NCBI GenBank assembly: GCA_020852035.1
Contig: JADZBR010000290.1
Span: forward strand, 1 to 18,478
Source: Caulobacteraceae bacterium
GTDB taxonomy: Bacteria > Pseudomonadota > Alphaproteobacteria > Caulobacterales > Caulobacteraceae
Length of the DNA stretch: 18,478 nt
Direction of reading: 5' to 3'
In this document: positions 1 through 7,526 of the stretch, one piece after another
How positions within the stretch are numbered: position 1 is the stretch's first letter
How the letters are laid out: every line of letters begins with the position of its first letter
Notes under the pieces: model-generated
Told to the model about the DNA's origin: nothing
Database searches by the model: none
What the model saw: only the letters and a program-made list of their open reading frames with translations
Program-made: the position numbers and the translations under genes

Positions 1-1
1 C

Positions 2-358
2 GAGTCGATCGGCGAAATGAAGCACGCCGACAAGCTGATCAGGCGCATCCTGTTTCTCGACGGCCTGCCGAACATGCAGGACCTGCACAAGCTGGCGATC
101 GGCGAGACCGTGGGCGAGGCGCTGGCGGCCGACCTGGCGCTGGAGGTGCGGGGCCGGGCGGCGCAGGTGGAGGCGATCAAGGCCTGCGAGGCGGCCGCCG
201 ACTTCGGCTCGCGCGACATCCTCACCGAGATCCTGGTCGACACCGAGGAGCACATCGACTTCGTGGAGACCCAGCTCAGCCTGCTGAAGGCGCTGGGCGA
301 GCAGAATTATCTGCAAAGCTCGATGGGCGAACTGGCCAGCGACCACGGCGGCCATTAG
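2..358 (+). CDS. bfr: Bacterioferritin, C-terminal part (5' end outside window)
   Basis: Iron-storage protein of the heme-containing ferritin family, which forms a cytosolic 24-mer that oxidises Fe(II) and stores the mineral. The frame is open from base 2 and begins ESIGEMKHAD, matching E. coli Bfr from about residue 47, so roughly 46 N-terminal residues lie outside the window. Visible conserved residues are the equivalents of Glu51, the heme-ligand Met52 and His54 (EMKHAD), Glu94 (LALE) and His130 (EEHID). The C-terminal QNYLQS motif is also typical. The ferroxidase position equivalent to E. coli Glu127 appears to be Thr (VDTEEHID against RDEEGHID); the E. coli alignment is from memory. The ATG at 17 is internal to the protein, not its start. 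The stop codon lies in the left arm of a hairpin (356-406). Confidence 0.93.
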   Translation, partial: ESIGEMKHADKLIRRILFLDGLPNMQDLHKLAIGETVGEALAADLALEVRGRAAQVEAIKACEAAADFGSRDILTEILVDTEEHIDFVETQLSLLKALGEQNYLQSSMGELASDHGGH

Positions 359-406
359 AGCGCCTCGGCGAAAGCGGACACCGGTTTCGCCGCCCGCCGC
401 GCTCTA
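356..406. terminator. Nested hairpin at the end of bfr, possible terminator or repeat
   Basis: An 8-bp perfect stem (356-363 with 399-406) encloses a second 7-bp stem (367-373 with 385-391). The outer left arm contains the bfr stop codon TAG. There is no clear run of T after it, although CTTTTG follows at 409-414. The position right at the gene end suits a terminator. The sequence style (GCGGACACCGGTTTCGC) also resembles the palindromic intergenic repeats common in alphaproteobacteria, so it may be a repeat acting as a terminator. Confidence 0.5.
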
Positions 407-422
407 CGCTTTTGAATCGATT

Positions 423-466
423 CCCTTTTATCCGGATCGGGTTGATTCAACCTGATCCGGAAAGGG
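423..466. repeat. Long imperfect palindrome between bfr and tspO
   Basis: A 44-bp palindrome. CCCTTT at 423-428 pairs with AAAGGG at 461-466, CCGGATC at 432-438 with GATCCGG at 454-460, and GGTTGA at 440-445 with TCAACC at 447-452, centred on T446. It lies 69 bp before the tspO start. It could be a repeat element shared with the hairpin just upstream, or an operator. Its symmetry is visible directly; its function is not. Confidence 0.55.
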
Positions 467-534
467 TCCAGGGGCCGTGGAACCGCCGCCGCGCCGCGCC
501 CGTTGCCTCCCCGCGAGAGCCGGGAGGCGATGGG

Positions 535-1104
535 ATGCGACTGTCCGAAAAAATCCACGACGAGGTCGAGGAGGCGCTGAACAGCGAGGGGCGCAGCCTG
601 CGGCACGTGCTGGCCGGGGCGGCCGTCTGCCTGGGCGCGGTCGGCCTGTCGACGCTGGTGGCCGCCTATCGCACGCCGGGCGGTGTGAACCGCGCCGTCG
701 AGCGGCAGTACGACCGGCTTGACGAGCCGGCCGTGGCGCCGCCGAAGAAGGCGGTCAGCCTGCTGTGGCCGGCACTGTTCTCGGTCACCACCCTGGCGGC
801 GCTGCGCATCTGGAACGCGCCGCCGAGCCGCGAACGGACCCGCGCGCTGTGGATGTGGACCGGCCTGCAGGTGCTGAACACCGCCTGGATGGCGCTCGGC
901 CCCAGGCGGCGCGCCGAACAGCTCGTCGCCGCGCTCTCGACCGCGGGCCTGACCGCCGCCTATGCGGGGGCGGCGCGCAAGGTGGACGAGGTGGCCGCGG
1001 GACTGGTCGCGCCCTATGCCGGCTGGGTGAGCTTCGCCAACCTCTTCACCGGCGAACTCTGGCGCAAGAACCTCGGCCGCCCGGATGGGGCGACCGTGCA
1101 CTGA
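535..1104 (+). CDS. TspO/MBR family membrane protein
   Basis: 189-residue predicted inner-membrane protein of the TspO/peripheral benzodiazepine receptor family. Members bind porphyrins, sterols or other ligands and influence tetrapyrrole metabolism and stress responses. Five hydrophobic segments are visible at about 23-44, 73-92, 103-121, 127-146 and 152-173. Family-like signals are the LN-x2-W pattern (VLNTAWMAL) and the C-terminal VAPYAGWVSFANLF segment. It carries an acidic N-terminal extension of about 20 residues and a long first loop, so it is a divergent member and somewhat longer than the usual 150-170 residues. The ATG at 535 was chosen because GGGAGG (522-527) sits 7 bp upstream; an in-frame start at 412 would translate the palindromes. 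It converges on fba with only 7 bp between stops. Proximity to bfr suggests a heme/iron link, but that is inference. Confidence 0.75.
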   Translation: MRLSEKIHDEVEEALNSEGRSLRHVLAGAAVCLGAVGLSTLVAAYRTPGGVNRAVERQYDRLDEPAVAPPKKAVSLLWPALFSVTTLAALRIWNAPPSRERTRALWMWTGLQVLNTAWMALGPRRRAEQLVAALSTAGLTAAYAGAARKVDEVAAGLVAPYAGWVSFANLFTGELWRKNLGRPDGATVH

Positions 1105-1111
1105 GCGGCGC

Positions 1112-2197
1112 CTATTCGGCCGCCACCCGCGCGGCGTCGATGCGCGGGTCCAGCTCGCCGCTCTCGTAGCGCTTGGCCATCTGGGCGGTGGAGAGCGGCC
1201 GGATCTTGCCGGCCCAGCCCTCGGCGCCGAACTCCTGGAAGCGCTGGATGCAGACCTTGCGCATCGCCTCCTTGGCCGGCTTCAGATAGCTGCGCGGGTC
1301 GAACTCGCCGGGCTTCTCGGCGAACAGCTTGCGGATCGCGCCGGTGATGGCCATGCGGTTGTCGGTGTCGATGTTGATCTTGCGCACGCCGTGCTTGATG
1401 CCGCGCTGGATCTCCTCCACCGGCACGCCCCAGGTCTGGGGCATCTGGCCGCCGTACTGGTTGATGACGTCCTGCAGGTCCTGCGGCACCGAGGAGGAGC
1501 CGTGCATGACCAGGTGGGTGTTGGGCAGCCGGCGGTGGATCTCCTCGATCACGTTCATGGCCAGCACGTCGCCGTCCGGCTTGCGGCTGAACTTGTAGGC
1601 CCCGTGGCTGGTGCCCATCGCGATGGCCAGGGCGTCGACCTGGGTCGCCTGCACGAACTCCACCGCCTGGTCCGGATCGGTCAAGAGCTGCGAGTGATCG
1701 AGCTTGCCCTCGAAGCCGTGGCCGTCCTCCTTCTCGCCCATGCCGGTCTCCAGGGAGCCCAGCACGCCGAGCTCGCCCTCCACCGAGACGCCGCAGGCGT
1801 GCGCCATGTCGACGGTCTGGCGGGTGACACCCACGTTGTAGTCGTAGTCCGCCGGGCTCTTGCCGTCGGCCATCAGCGAGCCGTCCATCATCACGCTGGT
1901 GAAGCCGTACTGGATGGCGGTGGCGCAGGTGGCGGGGGAGTTGCCGTGGTCCTGGTGCATGCACACCGGGATGTTCGGATAGAGCTCGACCAGGCCCTCG
2001 ATCAGCTTGGAGAGCACCAGGTCGTTGGCGTAGGAGCGGGCCCCGCGGCTCGCCTGGATGATCACCGGCGCGTCGACCGCCTCGGCGGCCTCCATGATCG
2101 CCAGCCCCTGCTCCATATTGTTGATGTTGAAGGCGGGCAGGCCGTAGTCGTGCTCGGCGGCGTGATCGAGAAGCTGTCGGAGCGTAATGCGTGCCAT
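1112..2197 (-). CDS. fba: Class II fructose-1,6-bisphosphate aldolase
   Basis: Zinc-dependent aldolase that interconverts fructose 1,6-bisphosphate with dihydroxyacetone phosphate and glyceraldehyde 3-phosphate in glycolysis and gluconeogenesis (cytosol). At 361 residues it fits the longer class II subtype often called the Calvin-cycle type. Motifs seen: substrate/metal region MHQDHGNSPATC (about 80-91, with His81, Asp83 and His84), MMDGSLM, TSHGAYKF, the metal-binding VMHGSSS and the phosphate-binding NIDTDNR. The ATG start gives the expected MARITLRQLLDHAAEHDYGLP N-terminus; no strong Shine-Dalgarno is seen. It is the last gene of the gap-pgk-fba operon, 84 bp after pgk. That gap holds only a small GCGGA/TCCGC hairpin (2226-2238). 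Confidence 0.96.
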   Translation of the reverse strand: MARITLRQLLDHAAEHDYGLPAFNINNMEQGLAIMEAAEAVDAPVIIQASRGARSYANDLVLSKLIEGLVELYPNIPVCMHQDHGNSPATCATAIQYGFTSVMMDGSLMADGKSPADYDYNVGVTRQTVDMAHACGVSVEGELGVLGSLETGMGEKEDGHGFEGKLDHSQLLTDPDQAVEFVQATQVDALAIAMGTSHGAYKFSRKPDGDVLAMNVIEEIHRRLPNTHLVMHGSSSVPQDLQDVINQYGGQMPQTWGVPVEEIQRGIKHGVRKINIDTDNRMAITGAIRKLFAEKPGEFDPRSYLKPAKEAMRKVCIQRFQEFGAEGWAGKIRPLSTAQMAKRYESGELDPRIDAARVAAE

Positions 2198-2281
2198 CTG
2201 GCGTTTTGGACCTTTGATTTTCTGAGCGGATTTTCCGCGAACCTTAGCATCCTGAGGCCGGTAGAGGCCAGCCGTCGGCGG

Positions 2282-3472
2282 TCAGGCCCGCAGCGCCTCG
2301 ACCCCGGGAAGGGCCTTGCCCTCCATCCATTCGAGGAAGGCGCCGCCGGCGGTCGAGACGAAGCTGAAGTCGGCCGCCACGCCGGCGTGGTGCAGCGCGG
2401 CCACCGTGTCGCCGCCGCCGGCCACCGCCACGATGCGGCCCGATCTGGCGAGCTCGGCGGCCGTCCGGGCGGCGGCGACCGTGGCCGCGTCGAACGGCGG
2501 GACCTCGAAGACGCCCAGCGGGCCGTTCCAGATCAGGGTGGCCGAGGCTTGCATGGCGGCGGTCAGGCGGGCGACCGTCTCGGGGCCGGCGTCGAGGATG
2601 CGGTCGGCGGCCTGGATGGCGTCCAGTTTCCGGACCGAGGCGGCGGCGTGCGGCTTCACCTCCTCGGCGACCACCACGTCCACCGGCAGCAGCAGCTCGC
2701 AGCCGGCTTTTTCGGCGCTGGCCATGATCTCGCGGGCCGTGTCGCCGAGGTCGTGCTCGCAGAGCGAGGCGCCGACATCGACCCCTTGCGCGGCCAGGAA
2801 GGTGTTGGCCATGCCGCCGCCGATCGCCAGGCGGTCGAGCTTCTTCACCAGGTTGTTCAGGAGGTCCAGCTTGGTCGAGACCTTGGATCCGCCGACGATC
2901 CCCAACACCGGGCGCTTCGGCTCGCCCAGCGCCGCGTCCAGCGCCTCCAGCTCGCGCTGCATCGAAAGGCCCGGATAGGCCGGCAGCCGGCGCGCGATCC
3001 CGTCGGTCGAGGCGTGCGCCCGGTGCGCGGCGGAGAAGGCGTCGTTGACGTAGAGGTCGCCGAGCTTGGCCAACTCATCGGCGAAGGCCGGGTCGTTCTT
3101 CTCCTCGCCGGCGTGGAAGCGCAGGTTCTCCAGCAAGGCGACGCCGCCCGGCTCCAGCCCGTCCACCACCCGGGCGGCGTCGGGCCCGACGCAGTCGTCG
3201 GCGAAGGCGACCGGCTGTTCCAGCAGATCCGAGAGCGGCCCCACGACCGGTTGCAGGCTCATCTCCGGCACGCGCTTGCCCTTCGGCCGGTCGAAGTGCG
3301 CCAGCAGCACGACCTTGGCGCCCTTCAGGCTGAGCGCATGGATGGTCGGCAGGGCGGCGCGCAGGCGGGTGTCGTCGGTCACCCGCCCGCCGTCCATCGG
3401 CACGTTGAAATCGACCCGGACGAGGACCCGCTTGCCGGAGACGGCGGCGTCCTCGAGGTTCCGAAACGCCAT
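2282..3472 (-). CDS. pgk: Phosphoglycerate kinase
   Basis: 396-residue monomeric glycolytic kinase that transfers the acyl phosphate of 1,3-bisphosphoglycerate to ADP, reversibly. Length is normal for a bacterial PGK. Signature elements in order: VRVDFNVPMDGG near the N-terminus (residues 18-29), HFDRPKG, NDAFSAAHRAHAS, GGSKVSTKLDLLNNL, GGGMANTFLAAQG, the nucleotide-site WNGPLGVFE, GGGDTVAALHHAG and the C-terminal STAGGAFLEW. The start at MAFRNLEDA matches the family; the frame stays open into the gap region, but that upstream part is a shadow of gap. It follows gap by 11 bp, so the two are almost certainly co-transcribed and probably translationally linked. Confidence 0.97.
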   Translation of the reverse strand: MAFRNLEDAAVSGKRVLVRVDFNVPMDGGRVTDDTRLRAALPTIHALSLKGAKVVLLAHFDRPKGKRVPEMSLQPVVGPLSDLLEQPVAFADDCVGPDAARVVDGLEPGGVALLENLRFHAGEEKNDPAFADELAKLGDLYVNDAFSAAHRAHASTDGIARRLPAYPGLSMQRELEALDAALGEPKRPVLGIVGGSKVSTKLDLLNNLVKKLDRLAIGGGMANTFLAAQGVDVGASLCEHDLGDTAREIMASAEKAGCELLLPVDVVVAEEVKPHAAASVRKLDAIQAADRILDAGPETVARLTAAMQASATLIWNGPLGVFEVPPFDAATVAAARTAAELARSGRIVAVAGGGDTVAALHHAGVAADFSFVSTAGGAFLEWMEGKALPGVEALRA

Positions 3473-3483
3473 CGTCGGCGGCC

Positions 3484-4494
3484 CTAGATGAGCTTGGCCA
3501 TCGCCAGGGCGATATCGGCCATGCGGGTCGAGAAGCCCCATTCGTTGTCGTACCAGACCAGCACCCGGCCGAGCTTGCCGTCGATCACCTGGGTCTGCGG
3601 CAGGGCCACCGTCGCGGAGGCGTCGACGTGGTTCAGGTCGACCGACACCAGGGGGTCGTTGGAGACCGCCAGCACGCCCTTCAGCGGGCCGGATTCGGCG
3701 GCCCTGGCGAGGGCGGCGTTGATCTCGTCCTTGGTCACGTCGCGGCCGGGGACGAACTTCAGGTCGACCACCGAGACGTTGGGGGTCGGCACGCGGATCG
3801 AGGAGCCGTCGAGCTTGCCCTGCAGTTCGGGGATGACCAGGCCCAGGGCCTTGGCCGCGCCGGTCGAGGTGGGGATCATCGACATGGCTGCGGCGCGGGC
3901 GCGGTAGAGGTCGGAGTGCAGGGTGTCCAGCGTCGGCTGGTCGCCGGTGTAGGCGTGGATGGTGGTCATGTAGCCGCGCTCGATGCCGCACAGGCCAAGG
4001 ATCACCTTGGCGACGGGGGCGAGGCAGTTGGTCGTGCACGAGCCGTTGGAGACCACCAGGTCGTCCTTGGTCAGGGTGTCGTGGTTGACGCCGAAGACGA
4101 TGGTCTTGTCGGCGCCGTCGCCGGGGGCGGAGATCAGCACGCGCTTGGCGCCGGCCTCCAGGTGGGCGGCGGCCTTGTCGCGCTTGGTGAAGAGGCCGGT
4201 GCATTCCAGGGCGATGTCGACCCCTAAGTCCTTGTGCGGCAGCTTGGCCGGGTCGCGCTCGGCGGTGACCTTGATCTTGCCGCGGCCGATGTCGATGGAA
4301 TCGCCGTCGACCGTCACCGTGCCGGGGAAGCGGCCGTGGACGCTGTCGTAGCGCAGCAAGTGGGCGTTGGTCTCGACGGGGCCGAGGTCGTTGATGGCGA
4401 CGACTTCGATGTCCGTGCGCGCATGCTCGGCGATCGAGCGGAGGACGAGACGGCCGATGCGGCCGAACCCATTGATCGCGACGCGGACGGTCAT
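3484..4494 (-). CDS. gap: Glyceraldehyde-3-phosphate dehydrogenase, type I
   Basis: 336-residue tetrameric enzyme that oxidises and phosphorylates glyceraldehyde 3-phosphate to 1,3-bisphosphoglycerate. The N-terminal Rossmann motif INGFGRIGR (residues 8-16) and AINDLGP (about 34-39, Asp after the second strand) favour NAD. The catalytic Cys153 sits in SNGSCTTNCLAP (the usual form is SNASCTTNC, so Ala is replaced by Gly) and the catalytic His180 in TTIHAYTGDQ. MSMIPTSTGAAKA and the C-terminal WYDNEWGFS are also present. A GGGAG Shine-Dalgarno lies 7 bp before the ATG. It is the first gene of the gap-pgk-fba operon. Confidence 0.97.
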   Translation of the reverse strand: MTVRVAINGFGRIGRLVLRSIAEHARTDIEVVAINDLGPVETNAHLLRYDSVHGRFPGTVTVDGDSIDIGRGKIKVTAERDPAKLPHKDLGVDIALECTGLFTKRDKAAAHLEAGAKRVLISAPGDGADKTIVFGVNHDTLTKDDLVVSNGSCTTNCLAPVAKVILGLCGIERGYMTTIHAYTGDQPTLDTLHSDLYRARAAAMSMIPTSTGAAKALGLVIPELQGKLDGSSIRVPTPNVSVVDLKFVPGRDVTKDEINAALARAAESGPLKGVLAVSNDPLVSVDLNHVDASATVALPQTQVIDGKLGRVLVWYDNEWGFSTRMADIALAMAKLI

Positions 4495-4616
4495 TTTTGG
4501 CTCCCGATGTAAAGAGGGCTGCGGGTTTTGCGGGTGGGGGCGGGTAAGTCAAGCCGCCGGCCGGTCAAATCGGCCGCGGGACGGTCAAGGTTGGCGTCGG
4601 GGTGTTTCATTCCTTT
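4495..4616 (-). promoter_or_regulatory. Upstream region of the gap-pgk-fba operon with three TTGAC motifs
   Basis: Noncoding stretch directly upstream of gap. Read on the reverse strand it contains TTGACC, TTGACC and TTGACT, with GTCAA on the forward strand at 4548-4552, 4564-4568 and 4584-4588. Any could serve as a -35 element, but I see no convincing -10 partner. Spacings of 16 and 20 bp do not clearly indicate an operator. The operon promoter should lie here because purT upstream appears to end in a strong palindrome. Confidence 0.3.
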
Positions 4617-4776
4617 CCTTCTCCCCTTGCGGGAGAAGACCATCCGCGGAGCGCCGGATGAGGGGTCGAGGATCATCGACGCCTCGAAAGCGGATGGGCC
4701 GGGTGATAAGCACCGGTTTGAGAAACCCCTCATCCGACCCGCTGCGCGGGCCACCTTCTCCCGCAAGGGGAGAAGG
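4617..4776. repeat. Inverted-repeat element after purT
   Basis: The outer arms 4617-4638 and 4755-4776 are perfect 22-bp inverted complements (left arm CCTTCTCCCCTTGCGGGAGA followed by AG). Each arm is itself a small hairpin of CTCCC and GGGAG around TTGC. Inside, CCGGATGAGGGG and CCCCTCATCCG add a weaker second pairing. The element begins 2 bp after the purT stop codon. This design matches palindromic intergenic elements of GC-rich alphaproteobacteria. It could terminate purT transcription, but there is no T-run. Confidence 0.8.
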
Positions 4777-4778
4777 AA

Positions 4779-5978
4779 CTAGCGGGCCACCGGCCGCACC
4801 TTGCCGGCCGCCGTCCGCGCCCGCTCGCGGGCCTCCTCGACGTCCGCGCCGCGGGCCAGGGCCACGCCCATGCGGCGGCGCTCATAGCTCTCCGGCTTGC
4901 CGAACAGGCGCAGGTCCGCGCCCGGCACCGCCAGCGCCTCGGCGACGCCCTCGAAGGCGATCCCCCGGGCCTCCAGCCCGCCATAGATCACCGCACTGGC
5001 GCCCGGCCCGGCGAGGCCGACGTCCACCGGCAGGCCGAGGATGGCCCGGGCGTGCAGGGCGAACTCGCTCTGGTGCTGGCTGGCCAGGGTGACGAGGCCG
5101 GTGTCGTGCGGCCGCGGGCTGACCTCGGAGAACCAGACCTCGTCGCCCCTGACGAACAGCTCGACCCCGAAGATCCCCCGCCCGCCGAGCGCGCCGGTCA
5201 CCTGGGCGGCGATCTCCTGCGAGCGCGCCAGGGCGGCGGGGCTCATCGCCTGCGGCTGCCAGCTCTCGACATAGTCGCCCTTCACCTGCCGGTGGCCGAC
5301 CGGGGCGCAGAAGGCCGTCTCGACCTCGCCGGAGGCGCCGACGGCCCGCACGGTGAGCAGGGTGATCTCGAAGTCGAACTCGACGCGCCCCTCGACGATG
5401 ACGCGCGGCTGCTCGACCCGGCCGCCCTCCAGGGCGTAGCGCCAGGCGGCGGCGATCCCGTCCGGCCCCTCGACATAGCTCTGGCCCTTGCCGGAGGAGG
5501 ACATCACCGGCTTCACGAAGCAGGGGAAGCCGGTCACCGACGCGGCGGCCTCGGCCAGCTCGGCCTGCGACGAGGCGAAGGCGTAGGCGCTGGTCGGCAG
5601 GCTTAAGGTCTCGGCGGCCAGGCGGCGGATGCCCTCGCGGTTCATGGTCAGCTGGGCGGCTCTGGCAGTCGGGATCACGCTCGCCAGACCTTCGGCTTCG
5701 ATGGCCGCCAGCTCGTCGGTGGCGATGGCCTCGATCTCCGGCACGATCAGGTGCGGGCGCTCGGCCTCGATCACGGCGCGCAGGGCGGCCGGGTCGGTCA
5801 TGGCGATGACGTGCGCGCGGTGGGCCACCTGCTGGGCCGGCGCATCGGCGTAGCGGTCGACGGCGATCACCTCGCAGCCCAGCCGCTGCAACTCGATAGC
5901 CAGCTCCTTGCCGAGTTCGCCGGCGCCGAGGAGCATCACCTTGACGGCGGTCGGGGAGAGAGGCGTGCCGAGCTTCAT
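4779..5978 (-). CDS. purT: Formate-dependent phosphoribosylglycinamide formyltransferase (GAR transformylase 2)
   Basis: 399-residue ATP-grasp enzyme that makes formyl-GAR from GAR, formate and ATP in de novo purine synthesis, without using formyl-tetrahydrofolate. Near full-length similarity to E. coli PurT is visible: the N-terminal VMLLGAGELGKE (14-25), VIAVDRYADAPA, VPEIEAIATDEL, TMNREGIRRLAAE (111-123), the ATP-site MSSSGKGQS (159-167), CAPVGHRQVKGDY, the metal-binding FSEVSPRPHDTG (283-294) and LRLFGKPE near the end. MKLGTPLSP was chosen as the start because it aligns with the E. coli N-terminus; an in-frame start 20 codons upstream gives no family sequence. The Shine-Dalgarno is weak. 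It lies downstream of the lipoprotein gene on the same strand with a 93-bp gap. Confidence 0.95.
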   Translation of the reverse strand: MKLGTPLSPTAVKVMLLGAGELGKELAIELQRLGCEVIAVDRYADAPAQQVAHRAHVIAMTDPAALRAVIEAERPHLIVPEIEAIATDELAAIEAEGLASVIPTARAAQLTMNREGIRRLAAETLSLPTSAYAFASSQAELAEAAASVTGFPCFVKPVMSSSGKGQSYVEGPDGIAAAWRYALEGGRVEQPRVIVEGRVEFDFEITLLTVRAVGASGEVETAFCAPVGHRQVKGDYVESWQPQAMSPAALARSQEIAAQVTGALGGRGIFGVELFVRGDEVWFSEVSPRPHDTGLVTLASQHQSEFALHARAILGLPVDVGLAGPGASAVIYGGLEARGIAFEGVAEALAVPGADLRLFGKPESYERRRMGVALARGADVEEARERARTAAGKVRPVAR

Positions 5979-6040
5979 GGCCTTTGGTGAAGCCGAGCGG
6001 GGGGCGCAGGTCAATCGCGTTGGGGGGACAGCCCTCAATT

Positions 6041-6063
6041 CCTCCCCCGTGCAACGGGGGAGG
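6041..6063. terminator. Short GC hairpin between the lipoprotein gene and purT
   Basis: CCTCCCCCG at 6041-6049 pairs perfectly with CGGGGGAGG at 6055-6063 around a 5-nt loop. It lies just downstream of the lipoprotein stop and upstream of purT, all on the reverse strand. It resembles one arm of the larger element at 10086-10256 (TCCTCCCCC, short loop, GGGGGAGGA), so it may be a half copy of that repeat family. It could weaken read-through into purT. Confidence 0.5.
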
Positions 6064-6071
6064 ATTCGAGG

Positions 6072-6578
6072 TCAGCTCGCCGCCGCCTCCACTGGTGCGA
6101 ACGCCTGCTTGCAGACCTCGTCGCCGAACGCCTCGGAGAGCTGCTTGCGCGCCGGTCCCATCTCGACGATGGCCACCCGGCCGCCGACGATGGTCTTGCC
6201 GATCCTGTAGCGGCCGACCTCGGCGCCGGTGGCCGCGTCCTTCAGCACCGCCTCGCCGCGGATGCGGTTGCGGCCGACCAGCACGGTGGTGATCACCGGG
6301 TTGGTGCGCGAGTAGCTCGACACCGTGGCTTCCAGGATCAGCGGCCGGCTGCCGGTGGCGCAGGCGTCGAGCTTGGCCTTCACCTCGCTCTCGAAGATCG
6401 ACTTGAAGTCGGGGCCGACATCGGCGTCGACGGTGTTGGTCAGGGTGACGGTCTCGACACGGCCGTCGCGGGCGATGTCGGCCGTCACCGGCGAAACCGC
6501 CTCCGAGCGGGACAGGCTGACGCAGGCGCTCGTCAGCGGCAGGGCGGCGGCGAGGGCCGCTAGGGTCTTCCACGACAT
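6072..6578 (-). CDS. Predicted lipoprotein of unknown function
   Basis: 168 residues. A lysine followed by a hydrophobic stretch and LTSAC at residues 15-19 looks like a lipoprotein signal peptide with Cys19 as the lipidated residue; the lipobox is imperfect because Leu sits at -4 rather than -3. The mature part has alternating beta-type segments (RPLILEATVSSYSR, TTVLVGRNRIRGEAVLKD, GRYRIGKTIVGG) and a second Cys near the C-terminus (DEVCKQAF). I do not recognise the family with certainty; the pattern recalls small periplasmic lipoproteins with a DUF4410-like fold, a weak guess. The start at 6578 was preferred over one 8 codons upstream because GGAGAG lies about 6 bp before it and it gives a clean signal peptide. 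It lies 51 bp after oxyR on the same strand. Confidence 0.7.
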   Translation of the reverse strand: MSWKTLAALAAALPLTSACVSLSRSEAVSPVTADIARDGRVETVTLTNTVDADVGPDFKSIFESEVKAKLDACATGSRPLILEATVSSYSRTNPVITTVLVGRNRIRGEAVLKDAATGAEVGRYRIGKTIVGGRVAIVEMGPARKQLSEAFGDEVCKQAFAPVEAAAS

Positions 6579-6629
6579 GCAGCTCTCCAGGGCCGGCGTC
6601 ACCGGCGCGACGCCCAGCTTGGCCGCCTG

Positions 6630-7526
6630 TTACGCCGCCTTCAAGGTCTCCGCCAGCAGCCGGCCCTCGGCGGCGCGGCTGGAACGGGCGCGCCAGGCGA
6701 CGACGATCTCGCGCGCGGGGTGCTCGGCCTTCAGCGGACGCACCGCAAGGCCGGTCTGGTCGGCGAGGCCGGCGTTCACCGCCATCGCCGGCAGGAAGGT
6801 GACGCCCAGCCCCGAACCGACCATCTGCACCAGGGTCGGCAGGGAGGTGGCCTCGAACACCTCGGCGTCCGGCGCCGACTTGGGCGGCGGCAGGCCGCAG
6901 GCGGCCAGCGCATGGTCGCGCAGGCAGTGGCCGTCCTCCAGCAGGATCAGGTCCTGCGGGTCGAGGGTCTCCAGCGCCACCTTCTTCTGGGCGGCGATCG
7001 GGTGGCCGGCCGGGGCGGCGGCCAGCAGTTCGTCTTCCGCCACATGGGCGTAGGCGAGGCCGGCGGTGTCGTAGGGCAGGGCGATCAGCGCCGCGTCCAG
7101 GTCGCCCGCTTTCAGCCCGGCCACCAGCCGCGGCGTCAGGTCCTCGCGCAGGTAGAGCCTGAGCGCCGGGAAGGCCCGGCGCAGCAGCGGCAGGGCGCGC
7201 GGCAGGAGGAACGGGGCGATGGTCGGGATGACGCCCAGGCGGAAGCGGCCGGAGAGCGGCTGGCCCGCCGCCTTGGCCGCCAGCACCAGTTCCTCGGCCT
7301 CGGCGAGGATGGCCTTGGCGCGCGCCAGGGCGCCCTCGCCCATGACGGTCAGGATGATCCCCGAGCGCGCCCGCTCGACCACCTTGCCGCCGAGGATCTT
7401 CTCCAGCTCCTGGATGCCGGCCGAGAGCGTCGGCTGGGTGATGTGGCCGGCCTCGGCGGCGCGGCTGAACGAGCCGTGGTCGGCGAGGAGCTTGAGGTAT
7501 TGCAGCTGGCGGAGGGTGGGGAGCAT
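6630..7526 (-). CDS. oxyR: Peroxide-sensing LysR-type regulator OxyR
   Basis: 298-residue LysR-family transcription factor. The N-terminal winged HTH spans about residues 2-60 (LRQLQYLKLL, FSRAAEAGHITQPTLSAGIQ), followed by a linker helix and a substrate-binding-like regulatory domain. The decisive mark is LLEDGHCLRDHALAAC at residues 195-210. It places Cys201 and Cys210 at the positions of the redox cysteines Cys199 and Cys208 of E. coli OxyR, which form a disulfide on H2O2 exposure. ATSLPTLVQMVGSGLGVTFLP (the 227-247 region) is also OxyR-like. The ATG at 7526 gives the usual MLPTLRQLQYL start; longer in-frame starts add unrelated residues. No catalase or peroxiredoxin gene is adjacent in this window, so its targets lie elsewhere. 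Confidence 0.92.
   Translation of the reverse strand: MLPTLRQLQYLKLLADHGSFSRAAEAGHITQPTLSAGIQELEKILGGKVVERARSGIILTVMGEGALARAKAILAEAEELVLAAKAAGQPLSGRFRLGVIPTIAPFLLPRALPLLRRAFPALRLYLREDLTPRLVAGLKAGDLDAALIALPYDTAGLAYAHVAEDELLAAAPAGHPIAAQKKVALETLDPQDLILLEDGHCLRDHALAACGLPPPKSAPDAEVFEATSLPTLVQMVGSGLGVTFLPAMAVNAGLADQTGLAVRPLKAEHPAREIVVAWRARSSRAAEGRLLAETLKAA

Noticed and set aside
1085..3487. 800-codon open frame antisense to fba and pgk
   Set aside because: It is the antisense shadow of two certain genes in GC-rich DNA; composition is Gly/Ala/Arg/Val/His-rich with no domain.
2282..4552. Possible Pgk fusion with a long N-terminal extension
   Set aside because: The in-frame extension beyond 3472 overlaps gap and is Arg/Pro-rich noise; Pgk's natural start is at 3472 and the length is then normal.
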